64,000 nucleotides of DNA from an uncultured Porphyromonadaceae bacterium (lineage in GTDB: Bacteria > Bacteroidota > Bacteroidia > Bacteroidales > Muribaculaceae), in the NCBI GenBank assembly GCA_902495245.1, contig CABUWI010000002.1:248001-312000 (forward strand), given 5' to 3'. Positions 23,996 through 32,738 of the stretch are shown in pieces. The translations under genes and the position numbers were made by a program. Within the stretch, counting starts at the first letter, position 1. Each line of letters starts with the position of its first letter. Under the pieces are notes generated by a model, which worked only from the letters and a program-made list of their open reading frames with translations, was not told the origin of the DNA and ran no database searches.

Positions 23996-24778
23996 TTATA
24001 TGAAACGGTCGCCGAGCGCGTCTTTGATGTAGTCGAACGTGGTGAGCACTCGAGTCTCGCCTTCGAGAATGGCAAGGGTGTGCTCGTAGTGGGCCGAAGG
24101 GCGGTGGTCTTTGGTCTTGCAGGTCCAGCCGTCAGGGCCGATGACCACGTTTTTGCTGCCGAGGTTAATCATCGGTTCGATGCAGATGCACATGCCGGGC
24201 TTGAGCACGGGGCCGATGCCGCGGCGGCCGAAGTTGGGTACTTCGGGGCTTTCGTGCATCGAGCGGCCGATGCCGTGGCCGCACATTTCGCGCACCACGC
24301 CGTAGCCGCGACGCTCGCAGAAGGTCTGCACGGCGTTTGAGATGTTGCCGATGCGGGCGCCCTCGACGGCGGCCTCGATGCCGCGGGCAAGGGCCTCCTT
24401 GGTGTCGCGCAGAAGCTGCATGGTGCGGGGCTCTACGTCGCCCACGGCAAAGGTATAGGCCGAGTCGCCGTTATAGCCGTTAAGCTCGGCAACGGTGTCG
24501 ATGCCGACAATGTCGCCGTCGCGCAAGACATAGTCTGACGGGAAACCGTGAACAACGGTGTCGTTGACTTCGATGCACAGGGTGCCGGGAAAGCCCATAT
24601 AGCCCAGACAGGCGGGCTTGCCGCCGTTGTCGAGCATGAACTCGCGGGCAATCGTGTCGAGTTTGGCAGTAGTTACACCGGGAGCCACCCACTTGGCGAC
24701 TTCGCCAAGCGTGCGGCTCACCAGTGTGGCTGCCTCCTGCATCAGGAGTATCTCGTCTGCTGTTTTCAGATAAATCAT
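23996..24778 (-). CDS. map: Methionine aminopeptidase, type I
   Basis: A 260-residue enzyme that removes the initiator methionine from nascent proteins. Metal ligands and active-site residues lie in GIDTVAELNGYNGDSAYTF, MCGHGIGRSMHESPEVPNFG, GMCICIEPMIN and HYEHTLAI. No N-terminal zinc finger extension is present, as in the compact bacterial type Ia. It sits 23 bases after secY and 40 before infA. Confidence 0.97.
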   Translation of the reverse strand: MIYLKTADEILLMQEAATLVSRTLGEVAKWVAPGVTTAKLDTIAREFMLDNGGKPACLGYMGFPGTLCIEVNDTVVHGFPSDYVLRDGDIVGIDTVAELNGYNGDSAYTFAVGDVEPRTMQLLRDTKEALARGIEAAVEGARIGNISNAVQTFCERRGYGVVREMCGHGIGRSMHESPEVPNFGRRGIGPVLKPGMCICIEPMINLGSKNVVIGPDGWTCKTKDHRPSAHYEHTLAILEGETRVLTTFDYIKDALGDRFI

Positions 24779-24801
24779 TCAATCAGCAATTAAGTGTGCG
24801 C

Positions 24802-26163
24802 TCAATAAGCCGAACCGGTTGTGCGGCCCTTGATTTTGCCGTCTTTCATCAGACCGTCGTAGTGGTGCATCATCAGGTGCGACTCTACCTGGGTCAGGGT
24901 GTCGAGCACGACGCCGACCAGAATCAGCAGCGACGTGCCGCCGAAGAACTGGGCGAAGTTGGCGCTGACGCCGAACAGACGGGCAAACGCCGGCAGAATG
25001 GCGACGATGCCGAGGAAGATGGAGCCGGGCAGCGTGATGCGCGACATGACGCTGTCAAGATAGTCAACGGTGTTCTTGCCGGGCTTGACGCCGGGAATGA
25101 AGCCGTTGTCGCTCTTGAGGCGGTCGGCGATGCGCTGGGGGTTGACGGTGATTGCGGTGTAGAAGTAGGTGAACGCTACAATCAAGATGAAGTAGACGAA
25201 GTTATACCAGAAGCCGTTGACATCGCTGAAGGTGGCGAAGAAGCCGCCGCCAGTGCCGTTGGCGCTGAAGCCCGAGAGGGTCAGAGGTATGAACATGATT
25301 GCCTGGGCGAAGATGATGGGCATCACGCCGGCGGCATTCACCTTCAGGGGTATGTACTGGCGTGCGCCGCCGTACTGGCGGTTGCCCACGATGCGCTTGG
25401 CATACTGCACAGGCACTTTGCGGGTGCCCTGCACCAGCAGCACTGCGCCGCAGGTAACGGCGAAGAGCAGCACGAGCTCGACAACGAACATTACCAGACC
25501 GCCCTGGCCCGAGGTGGTGCCGGGCATGCGGGCCTGCACTTCATAGAGCAGGGCGTGGGGCAGGCGGGCAATGATGCCCACGAGAATGATGAACGAGATG
25601 CCGTTGCCGATGCCGCGGTCGGTGATGCGCTCGCCGAGCCACATGATGAACATCGAGCCGGCAGCCAGGATAATCGTCAGGTAGGCGATTGTCCAGAAGC
25701 CCATCGTAATCATGGCGCCCGTCTGTGAGGCGGCCGCATTGAGCTGATGCTGCAGATTGAGCAGATAGGCGGGACCCTGAACGCAGAGAATCACCACGGT
25801 GAGATAGCGGGTGTACTGCGTCAGTTTCTGGTGGCCGCTCTCGCCTTCGCGCTGCATTTTCTGGAAACTGGGCAGAACCATGCCGAGAAGCTGAATCACG
25901 ATTGAGGCCGTGATGTAGGGCATGATACCCAGAGCGAAAATGGAGGCGTTGGAGAAGGCGCCGCCCGAGAACATGTTGAGCAACTGCATCAGGCCGCTGG
26001 AATCGGAGAAGCGCTCCAGGGCCATGAGGTGTTCGGGGTTGATGCCCGGCAACACGACGTAACAGCCGAGTCGGTAAACGAGTACCAACAAGACTGTTAC
26101 GAGGATGCGCTGACGCAGTTCCTCAATGGTCCAGATGTTTTTGAGTGTTTGAATGAATCTCAT
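24802..26163 (-). CDS. secY: Protein translocase subunit SecY
   Basis: A 453-residue inner-membrane channel protein with ten expected membrane segments. Recognisable parts are the plug and second helix region (LGIMPYITASIVIQLLGM), LWLGERITDRGIGNGISFIIL and the cytoplasmic loop around SDNGFIPGVKPGKNTVDYLD. It forms the general secretion pore with SecE and SecG. It lies 27 bases after rplO. Confidence 0.98.
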   Translation of the reverse strand: MRFIQTLKNIWTIEELRQRILVTVLLVLVYRLGCYVVLPGINPEHLMALERFSDSSGLMQLLNMFSGGAFSNASIFALGIMPYITASIVIQLLGMVLPSFQKMQREGESGHQKLTQYTRYLTVVILCVQGPAYLLNLQHQLNAAASQTGAMITMGFWTIAYLTIILAAGSMFIMWLGERITDRGIGNGISFIILVGIIARLPHALLYEVQARMPGTTSGQGGLVMFVVELVLLFAVTCGAVLLVQGTRKVPVQYAKRIVGNRQYGGARQYIPLKVNAAGVMPIIFAQAIMFIPLTLSGFSANGTGGGFFATFSDVNGFWYNFVYFILIVAFTYFYTAITVNPQRIADRLKSDNGFIPGVKPGKNTVDYLDSVMSRITLPGSIFLGIVAILPAFARLFGVSANFAQFFGGTSLLILVGVVLDTLTQVESHLMMHHYDGLMKDGKIKGRTTGSAY

Positions 26164-26190
26164 TGGGGAATGTTTGATAAAGGAGAGGGT

Positions 26191-26640
26191 TTATTTGAGC
26201 TCGACAGCCTCGCCGCCGGCGGCCTCGATTGCAGCCTTGGCTGCGCCCGAGAAGGCGTTGGCGGTTACGGTCAGCTTGCGGGTGAGAGCGCCCTTGGCCA
26301 GAATCTTGACCGGCTCGCCCTTGGCAACCAGACCGTTGTCGGCCAGGACAGTGAGGTCGATGGCGTCGAGGTTCTTGGCTGCTGCCAGGCTCTCCAGGTC
26401 AGACAGGTTGATGGCCTTGTAGCTTACGCGGTTAAGGCTGTTGAAACCGAATTTGGGCAGACGGCGCTGAAGAGGCATCTGACCGCCTTCGAAGCCGATT
26501 TTGCGTGAATAGCCCGAACGCGACTTGGCGCCCTTGTGGCCGCGGGTTGACGTGCCGCCCTTGCCCGAGCCGGGACCGCGACCCTTGCGGGTCTTATTTT
26601 TAGTAGAGCCTACTGCAGGCTTCAGATTGCTAAGTTCCAT
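26191..26640 (-). CDS. rplO: 50S ribosomal protein L15
   Basis: 149 residues: MELSNLKPAVGSTKNKTRKGRG start, the glycine-rich RNA-binding extension GPGSGKGGTSTRGHKGAKSR and FEGGQMPLQRRLPKFGF. L15 bridges several 23S domains during late 50S assembly. It is 17 bases after rpmD. Confidence 0.98.
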   Translation of the reverse strand: MELSNLKPAVGSTKNKTRKGRGPGSGKGGTSTRGHKGAKSRSGYSRKIGFEGGQMPLQRRLPKFGFNSLNRVSYKAINLSDLESLAAAKNLDAIDLTVLADNGLVAKGEPVKILAKGALTRKLTVTANAFSGAAKAAIEAAGGEAVELK

Positions 26641-26657
26641 AACTATACTGTGTTTGA

Positions 26658-26840
26658 TTAGTTAGCGGGTTCAACTTTTACCAGGTGGTGTACTTTCTTG
26701 ACCATGCCCCGGATCGAGGGGGTGTCTTCTTTGACAACAGTCTGGTGCATCTTGTGGAGGCCGAGCGCATCGAGGGTTTCCTTCTGCGTCTTGGGCGCGT
26801 TGATGCGGCTCTTGATCTGTGTGATTGCTATGTTTGCCAT
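26658..26840 (-). CDS. rpmD: 50S ribosomal protein L30
   Basis: A 60-residue L30: IAITQIKSRINAPKTQKETL, then LGLHKMHQTVVKEDTPSIRGM. It is a small ferredoxin-like fold protein of the large subunit, absent from some bacteria. It lies 26 bases after rpsE. Confidence 0.97.
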   Translation of the reverse strand: MANIAITQIKSRINAPKTQKETLDALGLHKMHQTVVKEDTPSIRGMVKKVHHLVKVEPAN

Positions 26841-26866
26841 TGTGTTCTAAGTCAGTGTGCTTTGAG

Positions 26867-27388
26867 TTAGTTACCGTTGAACACTTTCTCGACCGACACA
26901 CCGCGACGCGCGGCAACCTGGGCCGGCGAGCGCATCTCGCCCAGAGCGGCGATGGTGGCCTTTACGAGATTGTGGGGGTTAGACGAGCCTTTCGACTTGG
27001 CCAGCACGTCGGTGATGCCGACACTCTCGAGCACTGCACGCATGGCGCCGCCGGCCTTGACGCCGGTACCGTGGCTTGCGGGCTTGAGAATGATGCGGCT
27101 GCCGCCGAACTTGGCTTCCTGCTCGTGAGGCAGGGTGCCGCCGTGAAGGGGCACGCGGATAAGGTTCTTCTTGGCTGATTCGACGCCCTTGGCAATAGCA
27201 GCCTGGACTTCATTGGCCTTGCCGAGGCCCCAGCCGACGATTCCTTTGCCGTCGCCGACAACGACGATTGCGGCGAAAGTGAAGGCACGGCCACCCTTGG
27301 TTACCTTGGTAACGCGGTTGATGGCAACGAGACGATCCTTGAGGTCAAGGTCGTTGGTAGATTTTACGCGGTTCTGATTGTTTGCCAT
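26867..27388 (-). CDS. rpsE: 30S ribosomal protein S5
   Basis: 173 residues. The N-terminal double-stranded RNA-binding-like domain reads LKDRLVAINRVTKVTKGGRAFTFAAIVVVGDGKGIVGWGLGKA, the site that affects decoding accuracy and spectinomycin binding. The C-terminal half includes GTGVKAGGAMRAVLESVGI. It is 10 bases after rplR. Confidence 0.98.
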   Translation of the reverse strand: MANNQNRVKSTNDLDLKDRLVAINRVTKVTKGGRAFTFAAIVVVGDGKGIVGWGLGKANEVQAAIAKGVESAKKNLIRVPLHGGTLPHEQEAKFGGSRIILKPASHGTGVKAGGAMRAVLESVGITDVLAKSKGSSNPHNLVKATIAALGEMRSPAQVAARRGVSVEKVFNGN

Positions 27389-27398
27389 AGGTCAGTGT

Positions 27399-27740
27399 TT
27401 AGAATTTAAGACCGGCTTCGCGAGCGGCGTCGGCCAAAGATTTAACGCGACCGTGGAACAGGTAACCGTTACGGTCGAAAACGACGGTTGAGATGCCGGC
27501 TTCAAGAGCCTTGCGGGCGGCTTCGGCGCCGACCTTGGCAGCTACTTCTGACTTGGTGCCGCCTTCGAGACCCTTTGACGAGGCAGATACCAGAGTCTTG
27601 CCTGCCAGGTCGTCGATGATCTGCACATAGATGCCCTTGTTCGAGCGGAAGACGGTCATGCGCGGACGATTGGCGGTGCCTGAAATCTTGCCGCGGATGC
27701 GGGTCTTGATTTTATTTCTTCTTGCTATCTTGGAAATCAT
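27399..27740 (-). CDS. rplR: 50S ribosomal protein L18
   Basis: 113 residues: an arginine-rich start (KIARRNKIKTRIRGKISG), RPRMTVFRSNKGIYVQIIDD, and FDRNGYLFHGRVKSLADAAREAGL. L18 binds 5S rRNA in the central protuberance with L5. It is 61 bases after rplF. Confidence 0.98.
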   Translation of the reverse strand: MISKIARRNKIKTRIRGKISGTANRPRMTVFRSNKGIYVQIIDDLAGKTLVSASSKGLEGGTKSEVAAKVGAEAARKALEAGISTVVFDRNGYLFHGRVKSLADAAREAGLKF

Positions 27741-27801
27741 AGTTTCAGAGTTCTTTCCTTGGTTATTAAAAACTTGTGTTGGCTATGCTGCGCGACGCCC
27801 G

Positions 27802-28356
27802 TTATTTAGCGCCTGCGCTCTTGCCCGACTTGCGACGGATAACCTCGCCAACGAACTTGATGCCTTTGCCCTTGTAGGGTTCGGGCTTGCGCAGCGAACG
27901 AATCTTGGCGCACACCTGGCCGAGCAGCTGCTTGTCGGCGCTCTCCAGAATGATCAGCGGGTTCTTGTTGCGTTCGCTCTTGGCTTCGACTTTGATTTCC
28001 TTAGGAAGCTTGATATAGATGGCGTGCGAGAATCCCAGAGAGAGCTCGAGAACCTGGCCTTCGGCGCTGGCGCGGTAGCCCACACCGACAAGTTCCATCT
28101 CTTTCTTGTAGCCGTTCGACACACCCTCGACCATGTTGTGAATCAGGGCGCGGGCCAGGCCGTGCTGGGCGCGGTGCTCGCGATCGTCGGTCGGACGGGT
28201 AACGTGAACGTGGCCGTCTTCAACGCTGACGGTCAGATCGGGATTAACAGTTTCTTTCAGTTCGCCCTTGGGGCCTTTGACGGTTACGACATTGCCGGCA
28301 ACGGTTACGGTTACACCTGCGGGAATAGCAACGGGAGCTTTACCTATACGTGACAT
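27802..28356 (-). CDS. rplF: 50S ribosomal protein L6
   Basis: 184 residues with the duplicated L6 fold: SRIGKAPVAIPAGVTV and NVVTVKGPKGEL in the first copy, and RKPEPYKGKGIKFVGEVIRRKSGKSAG at the end. L6 lies near the sarcin-ricin loop where translational GTPases bind. It is 22 bases after rpsH. Confidence 0.98.
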   Translation of the reverse strand: MSRIGKAPVAIPAGVTVTVAGNVVTVKGPKGELKETVNPDLTVSVEDGHVHVTRPTDDREHRAQHGLARALIHNMVEGVSNGYKKEMELVGVGYRASAEGQVLELSLGFSHAIYIKLPKEIKVEAKSERNKNPLIILESADKQLLGQVCAKIRSLRKPEPYKGKGIKFVGEVIRRKSGKSAGAK

Positions 28357-28378
28357 ATTCTGTTTTTCCTCCTATTGA

Positions 28379-28777
28379 TTAGTAAACGTAGCAGAGAACT
28401 TCGCCGCCCACCTTTTCGTCGAGGGCCTGTTTGTTGGTCATGACGCCCTTGGACGTCGAGAGAATGGCGATGCCCAGACCGTTGAGCACGCGGGGCATGT
28501 CTTTGTAGCCGGTGTACTGGCGCAGGCCCGGACGGCTCACGCGCTTGAGGCACTTGATTGCGTTGACGCGGTCTTTCGGGTCATACTTCAGGGCAATCTT
28601 GATGGTGCCGCAGGGGGTCTCACCCTCTATAAACTTGTAGTTAAGGATATAGCCTTGTTCGAAGAGAATCTTGGTGATCTCTTTTTTCAAGTTTGAGGCG
28701 GGTACTTCCACGACGCGGTGGTTGGCCTTGATGGCGTTCCTCAATCTTGTCAGATAATCTGCAATGGGATCAGTCAT
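28379..28777 (-). CDS. rpsH: 30S ribosomal protein S8
   Basis: 132 residues beginning MTDPIADYLTRLRNA, with the RNA-binding C-terminus STSKGVMTNKQALDEKVGGEVLCYVY. S8 binds helix 21 of 16S rRNA and represses the spc operon in enterobacteria by binding mRNA. Here a 147-base spacer with a strong stem-loop precedes it, which could be a comparable site. Confidence 0.98.
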   Translation of the reverse strand: MTDPIADYLTRLRNAIKANHRVVEVPASNLKKEITKILFEQGYILNYKFIEGETPCGTIKIALKYDPKDRVNAIKCLKRVSRPGLRQYTGYKDMPRVLNGLGIAILSTSKGVMTNKQALDEKVGGEVLCYVY

Positions 28778-28866
28778 GTTGTTTTTTGGTTTAAATTGAT
28801 TCGGATTATTCCGAACAATATTTAACTATTCACTCGTTGTTTGAGCGGTTTGATAATGATTGGCTC

Positions 28867-28907
28867 GGTCGCCGGGGTCGGTTCAATCTGAACACCGGCC
28901 GGCGACC
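28867..28907 (-). promoter_or_regulatory. Structured element in the rpsN-rpsH spacer
   Basis: A 9-bp perfect stem (GGTCGCCGG at 28867-28875 with CCGGCGACC at 28899-28907, extendable by one C-G pair) encloses an inner hairpin GTTCA-ATC-TGAAC (28881-28893). It lies in the 147-base spacer, the longest within the spc part. It is not followed by a T-run, so a regulatory or processing role is more likely than termination. Confidence 0.5.
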
Positions 28908-28924
28908 GGCCCGTGCCGTAGCTC

Positions 28925-29203
28925 TTACCAGGAGGCTTTGCGCACGCCGGGAATGAGACCTTTCGAGGCCATTTCGCGGAACTGGATACGCGAAATGCCG
29001 AACTGACGCATATAACCCTTGGGGCGGCCCGTAATCGAGCAGCGGTTGTGCAGACGGACGCTCGAGGCGTTCTTCGGCAGCAGCTGCAGCGCCTGGAGGC
29101 TCTCGTAGTCGCCGGCGGCCTTGAGGGCGGCCTTCTTGGCGGCATACTTGGCAACGAGTTTAGCGCGCTTTACCTCGCGGGCTTTCATGGATTCTTTTGC
29201 CAT
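28925..29203 (-). CDS. rpsN: 30S ribosomal protein S14, zinc-free form
   Basis: 92 residues: MAKESMKAREVKRAKLVAKY and the C-terminal HNRCSITGRPKGYMRQFGISRIQFREMA. The longer type without CxxC zinc motifs (only one cysteine). S14 is placed in the 30S head near the A site. It is 19 bases after rplE. Confidence 0.98.
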   Translation of the reverse strand: MAKESMKAREVKRAKLVAKYAAKKAALKAAGDYESLQALQLLPKNASSVRLHNRCSITGRPKGYMRQFGISRIQFREMASKGLIPGVRKASW

Positions 29204-29222
29204 AATTGCTTTGCTTGTCGGT

Positions 29223-29771
29223 TTAGTTATTCTTCTTGAACGGGAGGCCGAATTCCTTGAGCAGTGCCAGACCCTCTTCGTCGGTGTTGGCCGACGTTAC
29301 GAAGGTGATGTTCATGCCCTGCATCTTCTGCACGGAATCAATGTTGATTTCAGGGAAGATGATCTGCTCGGTGATGCCCAGCGTGTAGTTGCCGCGGCCG
29401 TCGAGCTTCGAGTCGATGCCCTTGAAGTCGCGGATACGGGGCAGAGCCACGCGCACCAGGCGCTCCAGGAATTCATACATCTTGTCGCGGCGAAGGGTAA
29501 CCATGGCGCCGATAGGCATCTTTTTGCGCACCTTGAACTGCGCGATGTCTTTCTTCGACAGAGTGGCAACGGCTTTCTGGCCGGTGATGGCCGTGAGTTC
29601 GTTGATTGCGGTCTCGATGATTTTCTTGTCCTGGGTGGCGGCGCCGAGGCCCTGGTTGATGACAATCTTCTTCAGGCGGGGCACCTGCATCACCGTCGTG
29701 TAGTTGAACTGCTTTTCAAGGGCCGGAACGATGCGCTCCTTATAGTCCTTCTGAATGGTCGTTGCGCTCAT
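29223..29771 (-). CDS. rplE: 50S ribosomal protein L5
   Basis: 182 residues with VPRLKKIVINQGLGAATQDKK, KPIG-type KKMPIGAMVTLRRDKMYEFLERL and the C-terminal NITFVTSANTDEEGLALLKEF. L5 binds 5S rRNA and contacts the P-site tRNA and S13. The ATG overlaps the rplX stop by one base, suggesting coupled translation. Confidence 0.98.
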   Translation of the reverse strand: MSATTIQKDYKERIVPALEKQFNYTTVMQVPRLKKIVINQGLGAATQDKKIIETAINELTAITGQKAVATLSKKDIAQFKVRKKMPIGAMVTLRRDKMYEFLERLVRVALPRIRDFKGIDSKLDGRGNYTLGITEQIIFPEINIDSVQKMQGMNITFVTSANTDEEGLALLKEFGLPFKKNN

Positions 29772-30091
29772 TACTTGATCTCCTCTCCTGATTTTTTAGC
29801 AACGCGGACCTTCTTGCCGTCGGCGTCAATCTTGTGGCCCACGCGGGTGGGCTTGCCGGTCTTCGGGTCTACGAGGTTAAGGTTTGACACGTGGATAGGG
29901 GCTTCCATCTTTACGATGCCGCCGTTGGGATGCTGGGCGCTGGGGCGGGTGGCCTTGCTGACCATGTTGAGGCCCTCGACGATGGCGCGCTGTTTCTTGA
30001 CGTCGACGGAAAGGACGCGGCCGGTTTTGCCGCGGTCCTCGCCCGAGTTGACGTAGACGTTGTCGCCTTTCTTGATATGGAGTTTGCTCAT
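29771..30091 (-). CDS. rplX: 50S ribosomal protein L24
   Basis: 106 residues with a KOW motif near the start (KKGDNVYVNSGEDRGKTGRVLSVD) and GGIVKMEAPIHVSNLNLVDPKTGKPTRV. L24 is an early assembly protein near the exit tunnel. It is 27 bases after rplN. Confidence 0.98.
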   Translation of the reverse strand: MSKLHIKKGDNVYVNSGEDRGKTGRVLSVDVKKQRAIVEGLNMVSKATRPSAQHPNGGIVKMEAPIHVSNLNLVDPKTGKPTRVGHKIDADGKKVRVAKKSGEEIK

Positions 30092-30118
30092 TGTTTTGAT
30101 GGGGTTACTTTGAGTGGG

Positions 30119-30484
30119 TTAGAGCACTTCGGGTGCCAGAGAAACAATTTTCATGTTGGTGGCACGCAGTTCGCGGGCCACGGGGCCGAAGATGCGGGTA
30201 CCGCGGAGTTCGCCGGCGTTGTTGAGCAGAACGCAGGCATTGTCGTCGAAGCGGATGTAAGACCCATCGGGGCGACGTACTTCCTTTTTAGTGCGGACGA
30301 CCACAGCTTTCGACACGGTGCCTTTCTTCACATCGGATGAAGGGATTACACTCTTCACCGACACCACGATAATGTCGCCGACTGACGCATAGCGGCGTCC
30401 GGTGCCACCGAGCACGTGAATGCACAGGGCTTCTTTTGCGCCGGAATTGTCAGCGACTGTCAAGCGGGTTTCAGTCTGTATCAT
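30119..30484 (-). CDS. rplN: 50S ribosomal protein L14
   Basis: 121 residues: MIQTETRLTVADNSGAKEAL, VVVRTKKEVRRPDGSYIRFDDNACVLL and the C-terminus RATNMKIVSLAPEVL. L14 forms an intersubunit bridge near the GTPase centre and is the binding site of silencing factor RsfS. It is 50 bases after rpsQ. Confidence 0.98.
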   Translation of the reverse strand: MIQTETRLTVADNSGAKEALCIHVLGGTGRRYASVGDIIVVSVKSVIPSSDVKKGTVSKAVVVRTKKEVRRPDGSYIRFDDNACVLLNNAGELRGTRIFGPVARELRATNMKIVSLAPEVL

Positions 30485-30534
30485 TTTCTAAAAATTCTGT
30501 TAATGACGTGTTTTGGTTTTGGCTGAGGGCCTGA

Positions 30535-30798
30535 TTACTTGGCCTTCTCGATGATTTCAACCAGGCGCCAGCGCTTGGTCTTGCTCAGAGGACGGGTCTC
30601 CATCAGGCGCACGGTGTCGCCGATCTGGCACTCGTTCTTTTCGTCGTGGGCGTGGAACTTTTTGGTCTTGTTCACGAACTTGCCGTAGATGGGGTGTTTC
30701 TCCTTCCACTTTACGGTTACGGTGATGGTCTTGTCGCCCTTGTTGCTCGAAACCACACCCACACGCTCCTTGCGAAGATTTCTCTTAATCTCTTCCAT
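30535..30798 (-). CDS. rpsQ: 30S ribosomal protein S17
   Basis: 87 residues: RNLRKERVGVVSSNKGDKTITV, KKFHAHDEKNECQIGDTVRLMETRPLSKTKRWRLVEI, an OB-fold primary 16S-binding protein. It is 44 bases after rpmC. Confidence 0.98.
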   Translation of the reverse strand: MEEIKRNLRKERVGVVSSNKGDKTITVTVKWKEKHPIYGKFVNKTKKFHAHDEKNECQIGDTVRLMETRPLSKTKRWRLVEIIEKAK

Positions 30799-30842
30799 AA
30801 GAATGTTGTCTGTTTAGTTAGTTAACGATTAGTGAGGGGTGA

Positions 30843-31040
30843 TTATTTTCCGGCGAGTTCGCGGGCGCGGAGTTCTGTCTTCACGCGGGCAATCATTCGG
30901 CGGTCTTTCGTGATCTGGGCGGGGTTGTCAGTGGCGCTCACTGCGTGAGTGGCGGTCAGCTGACGATACTCCTTCTCCATCTGGGCCAGACGCTCGGTCA
31001 GGTCGGCCGTGGTCATTTCTTTGATTTCTTCTTTCTTCAT
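30843..31040 (-). CDS. rpmC: 50S ribosomal protein L29
   Basis: A 65-residue helical L29: MKKEEIKEMTTADLTERLAQ and ITKDRRMIARVKTELRAREL. It lies at the exit tunnel next to L23. It is 12 bases after rplP. Confidence 0.97.
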   Translation of the reverse strand: MKKEEIKEMTTADLTERLAQMEKEYRQLTATHAVSATDNPAQITKDRRMIARVKTELRARELAGK

Positions 31041-31052
31041 GATTCGACGCTA

Positions 31053-31484
31053 TTAGACGTTCTGCGAGGGGTCGTAATCACGACGCACCACGAATTTTGT
31101 AATCACGGGGAGTTTCTGGGCTGCCAGACGCAGGGCTTCCTTGGCCACTTCGAAGGGCACGCCTTCAACCTCGATGAGCATGCGGCCCGGGGTTACAGGC
31201 GCAACGAAGCCTTCGGGGTTACCTTTACCTTTACCCATGCGGACCTCGGCGGGTTTCTTGGTGATGGGCTTGTCGGGGAAGATGCGGATCCAGATTTGAC
31301 CCTGACGCTGCATGTAGCGCGTTACGGCGATACGGGCAGCCTCGATCTGTCGGCCGGTAATCCATTTGGACTCGAGAGTCTTAATGCCAAATGAACCGAA
31401 GGCCAGCTGGTTGCCGCGCTGGGCAACGCCTTTCATGCGGCCTTTCTGCGAGCGGCGGAACTTGGTTTTTTTAGGTTGTAACAT
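31053..31484 (-). CDS. rplP: 50S ribosomal protein L16
   Basis: 143 residues: MLQPKKTKFRRSQKGRMKG, GSFGIKTLESKWITGRQIEAARIA and RMGKGKGNPEGFVAPVTPGRML, the loop near the peptidyl transferase centre. L16 positions A-site tRNA. It is 28 bases after rpsC. Confidence 0.98.
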   Translation of the reverse strand: MLQPKKTKFRRSQKGRMKGVAQRGNQLAFGSFGIKTLESKWITGRQIEAARIAVTRYMQRQGQIWIRIFPDKPITKKPAEVRMGKGKGNPEGFVAPVTPGRMLIEVEGVPFEVAKEALRLAAQKLPVITKFVVRRDYDPSQNV

Positions 31485-31512
31485 TTCTGCTGTTGATTCA
31501 AATGGTTAAGAA

Positions 31513-32256
31513 TTAGCGATTGTTCTTCGGCTTGCGGAATCCGCGGTCGCGGCGCGGGCCGCGGTCGCCTTCGTTGCGGGGCGCACGGCCCTGCTCTTTG
31601 GCGGCGGCGAATTGCGGAGCCAGGTCGCGCTTGCCATAGACTTCGCCACGGCAAATCCAGACCTTGATGCCGATCACACCCACTTTGGTGTGGGCCTCTA
31701 CCAGCGCGTAGTCAATGTCGGCGCGGAGAGTGTGAAGCGGGGTGCGGCCCTCCTTGAACATCTCGCTGCGGGCAATTTCGGCGCCGTTCAGACGGCCCGA
31801 AACCTGCACCTTGATGCCTTCGGCGCCGGCACGCATGGTCGAGGCGATGGCCATCTTGATTGCACGGCGGTAAGCCACCTTGCCCTCGATCTGGCGGGCA
31901 ATGCCCTGAGCCACGATTTCGGCGTCGAGTTCCGGACGCTTGATTTCGAAGATGTTGATCTGCACGTCGCGCGAGGTGATTTTCTTCAGCTCTTCCTTGA
32001 GCTTGTCGACCTCGGCGCCGCCCTTGCCGATGATGAGGCCCGGACGCGAGGTGCAGATGGTGATGGTTGTGAGTTTCAGTGTGCGCTCGATGACGATGCG
32101 CGAAACGCTCATCTTGGCAAGACGGACGTTCAGATACTTGCGGAGCTTATAGTCCTCAAGCAAGTTGTCGCCATACTTGTGGCCGAAATTCCAGTTGGAG
32201 TCCCAGCCGCGGATAATGCCGAGGCGATTGCTGATAGGATTTACTTTCTGTCCCAT
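31513..32256 (-). CDS. rpsC: 30S ribosomal protein S3
   Basis: 247 residues: MGQKVNPISNRLGIIRGWDS, KH domain with CTSRPGLIIGKGGAEVDKLKEEL, and the C-terminal domain GVIGIKVWICRGEVYGKRDL. A basic Arg/Gly/Asn-rich tail (RNEGDRGPRRDRGFRKPKNN) extends the E. coli length. S3 lines the mRNA entry channel. It is 30 bases after rplV. Confidence 0.98.
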   Translation of the reverse strand: MGQKVNPISNRLGIIRGWDSNWNFGHKYGDNLLEDYKLRKYLNVRLAKMSVSRIVIERTLKLTTITICTSRPGLIIGKGGAEVDKLKEELKKITSRDVQINIFEIKRPELDAEIVAQGIARQIEGKVAYRRAIKMAIASTMRAGAEGIKVQVSGRLNGAEIARSEMFKEGRTPLHTLRADIDYALVEAHTKVGVIGIKVWICRGEVYGKRDLAPQFAAAKEQGRAPRNEGDRGPRRDRGFRKPKNNR

Positions 32257-32286
32257 TCTGTTTAATGTTGTCTTGGGTTGATGAGG

Positions 32287-32691
32287 TTAGGCTTTCTTGT
32301 TTTCGATGGTGTCCACAATCAGGGTTACGTGGTTGGCACGCTTGCGAATGCGGTAGCCGCGACCCTGCGGAGCCGTGCGCAGACGTTTGAGCATCGGCGC
32401 GGGCGTCACGAAGATTGTAGAGATATAGAGCTCGCCGGCATCGGCTTTGCGCTCGTTCTTGGCTTCCCAGTTGGCCACGGCGCTGCGCAGAAGTTTCTCC
32501 ACGCGGGCTGCAGCTTCCTTATTTGAGAATTTGAGGACGCCGAGAGCCTTGTTCACCTCCATGCCGCGCACCATGTCAACGACCAGGCGCATCTTGCGGG
32601 GAGAAGTGGGCACATTGAGCAGCTTGGCGAAGGCCACTTCCTTGTTGGCCTCTTTCCTCTGATCTGCTGAGTTTCTTTTTCTTACACCCAT
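32287..32691 (-). CDS. rplV: 50S ribosomal protein L22
   Basis: 134 residues: TSPRKMRLVVDMVRGMEVNKAL, the start of the L22 fold, and the beta-hairpin RLRTAPQGRGYRIRKRANHVTL that lines the exit tunnel and affects macrolide sensitivity. It is 47 bases after rpsS. Confidence 0.98.
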   Translation of the reverse strand: MGVRKRNSADQRKEANKEVAFAKLLNVPTSPRKMRLVVDMVRGMEVNKALGVLKFSNKEAAARVEKLLRSAVANWEAKNERKADAGELYISTIFVTPAPMLKRLRTAPQGRGYRIRKRANHVTLIVDTIENKKA

Positions 32692-32738
32692 AGGTTGGTT
32701 GTGTTAGCTACTTTATTATCGGGTTTTACTCTCGGTTT

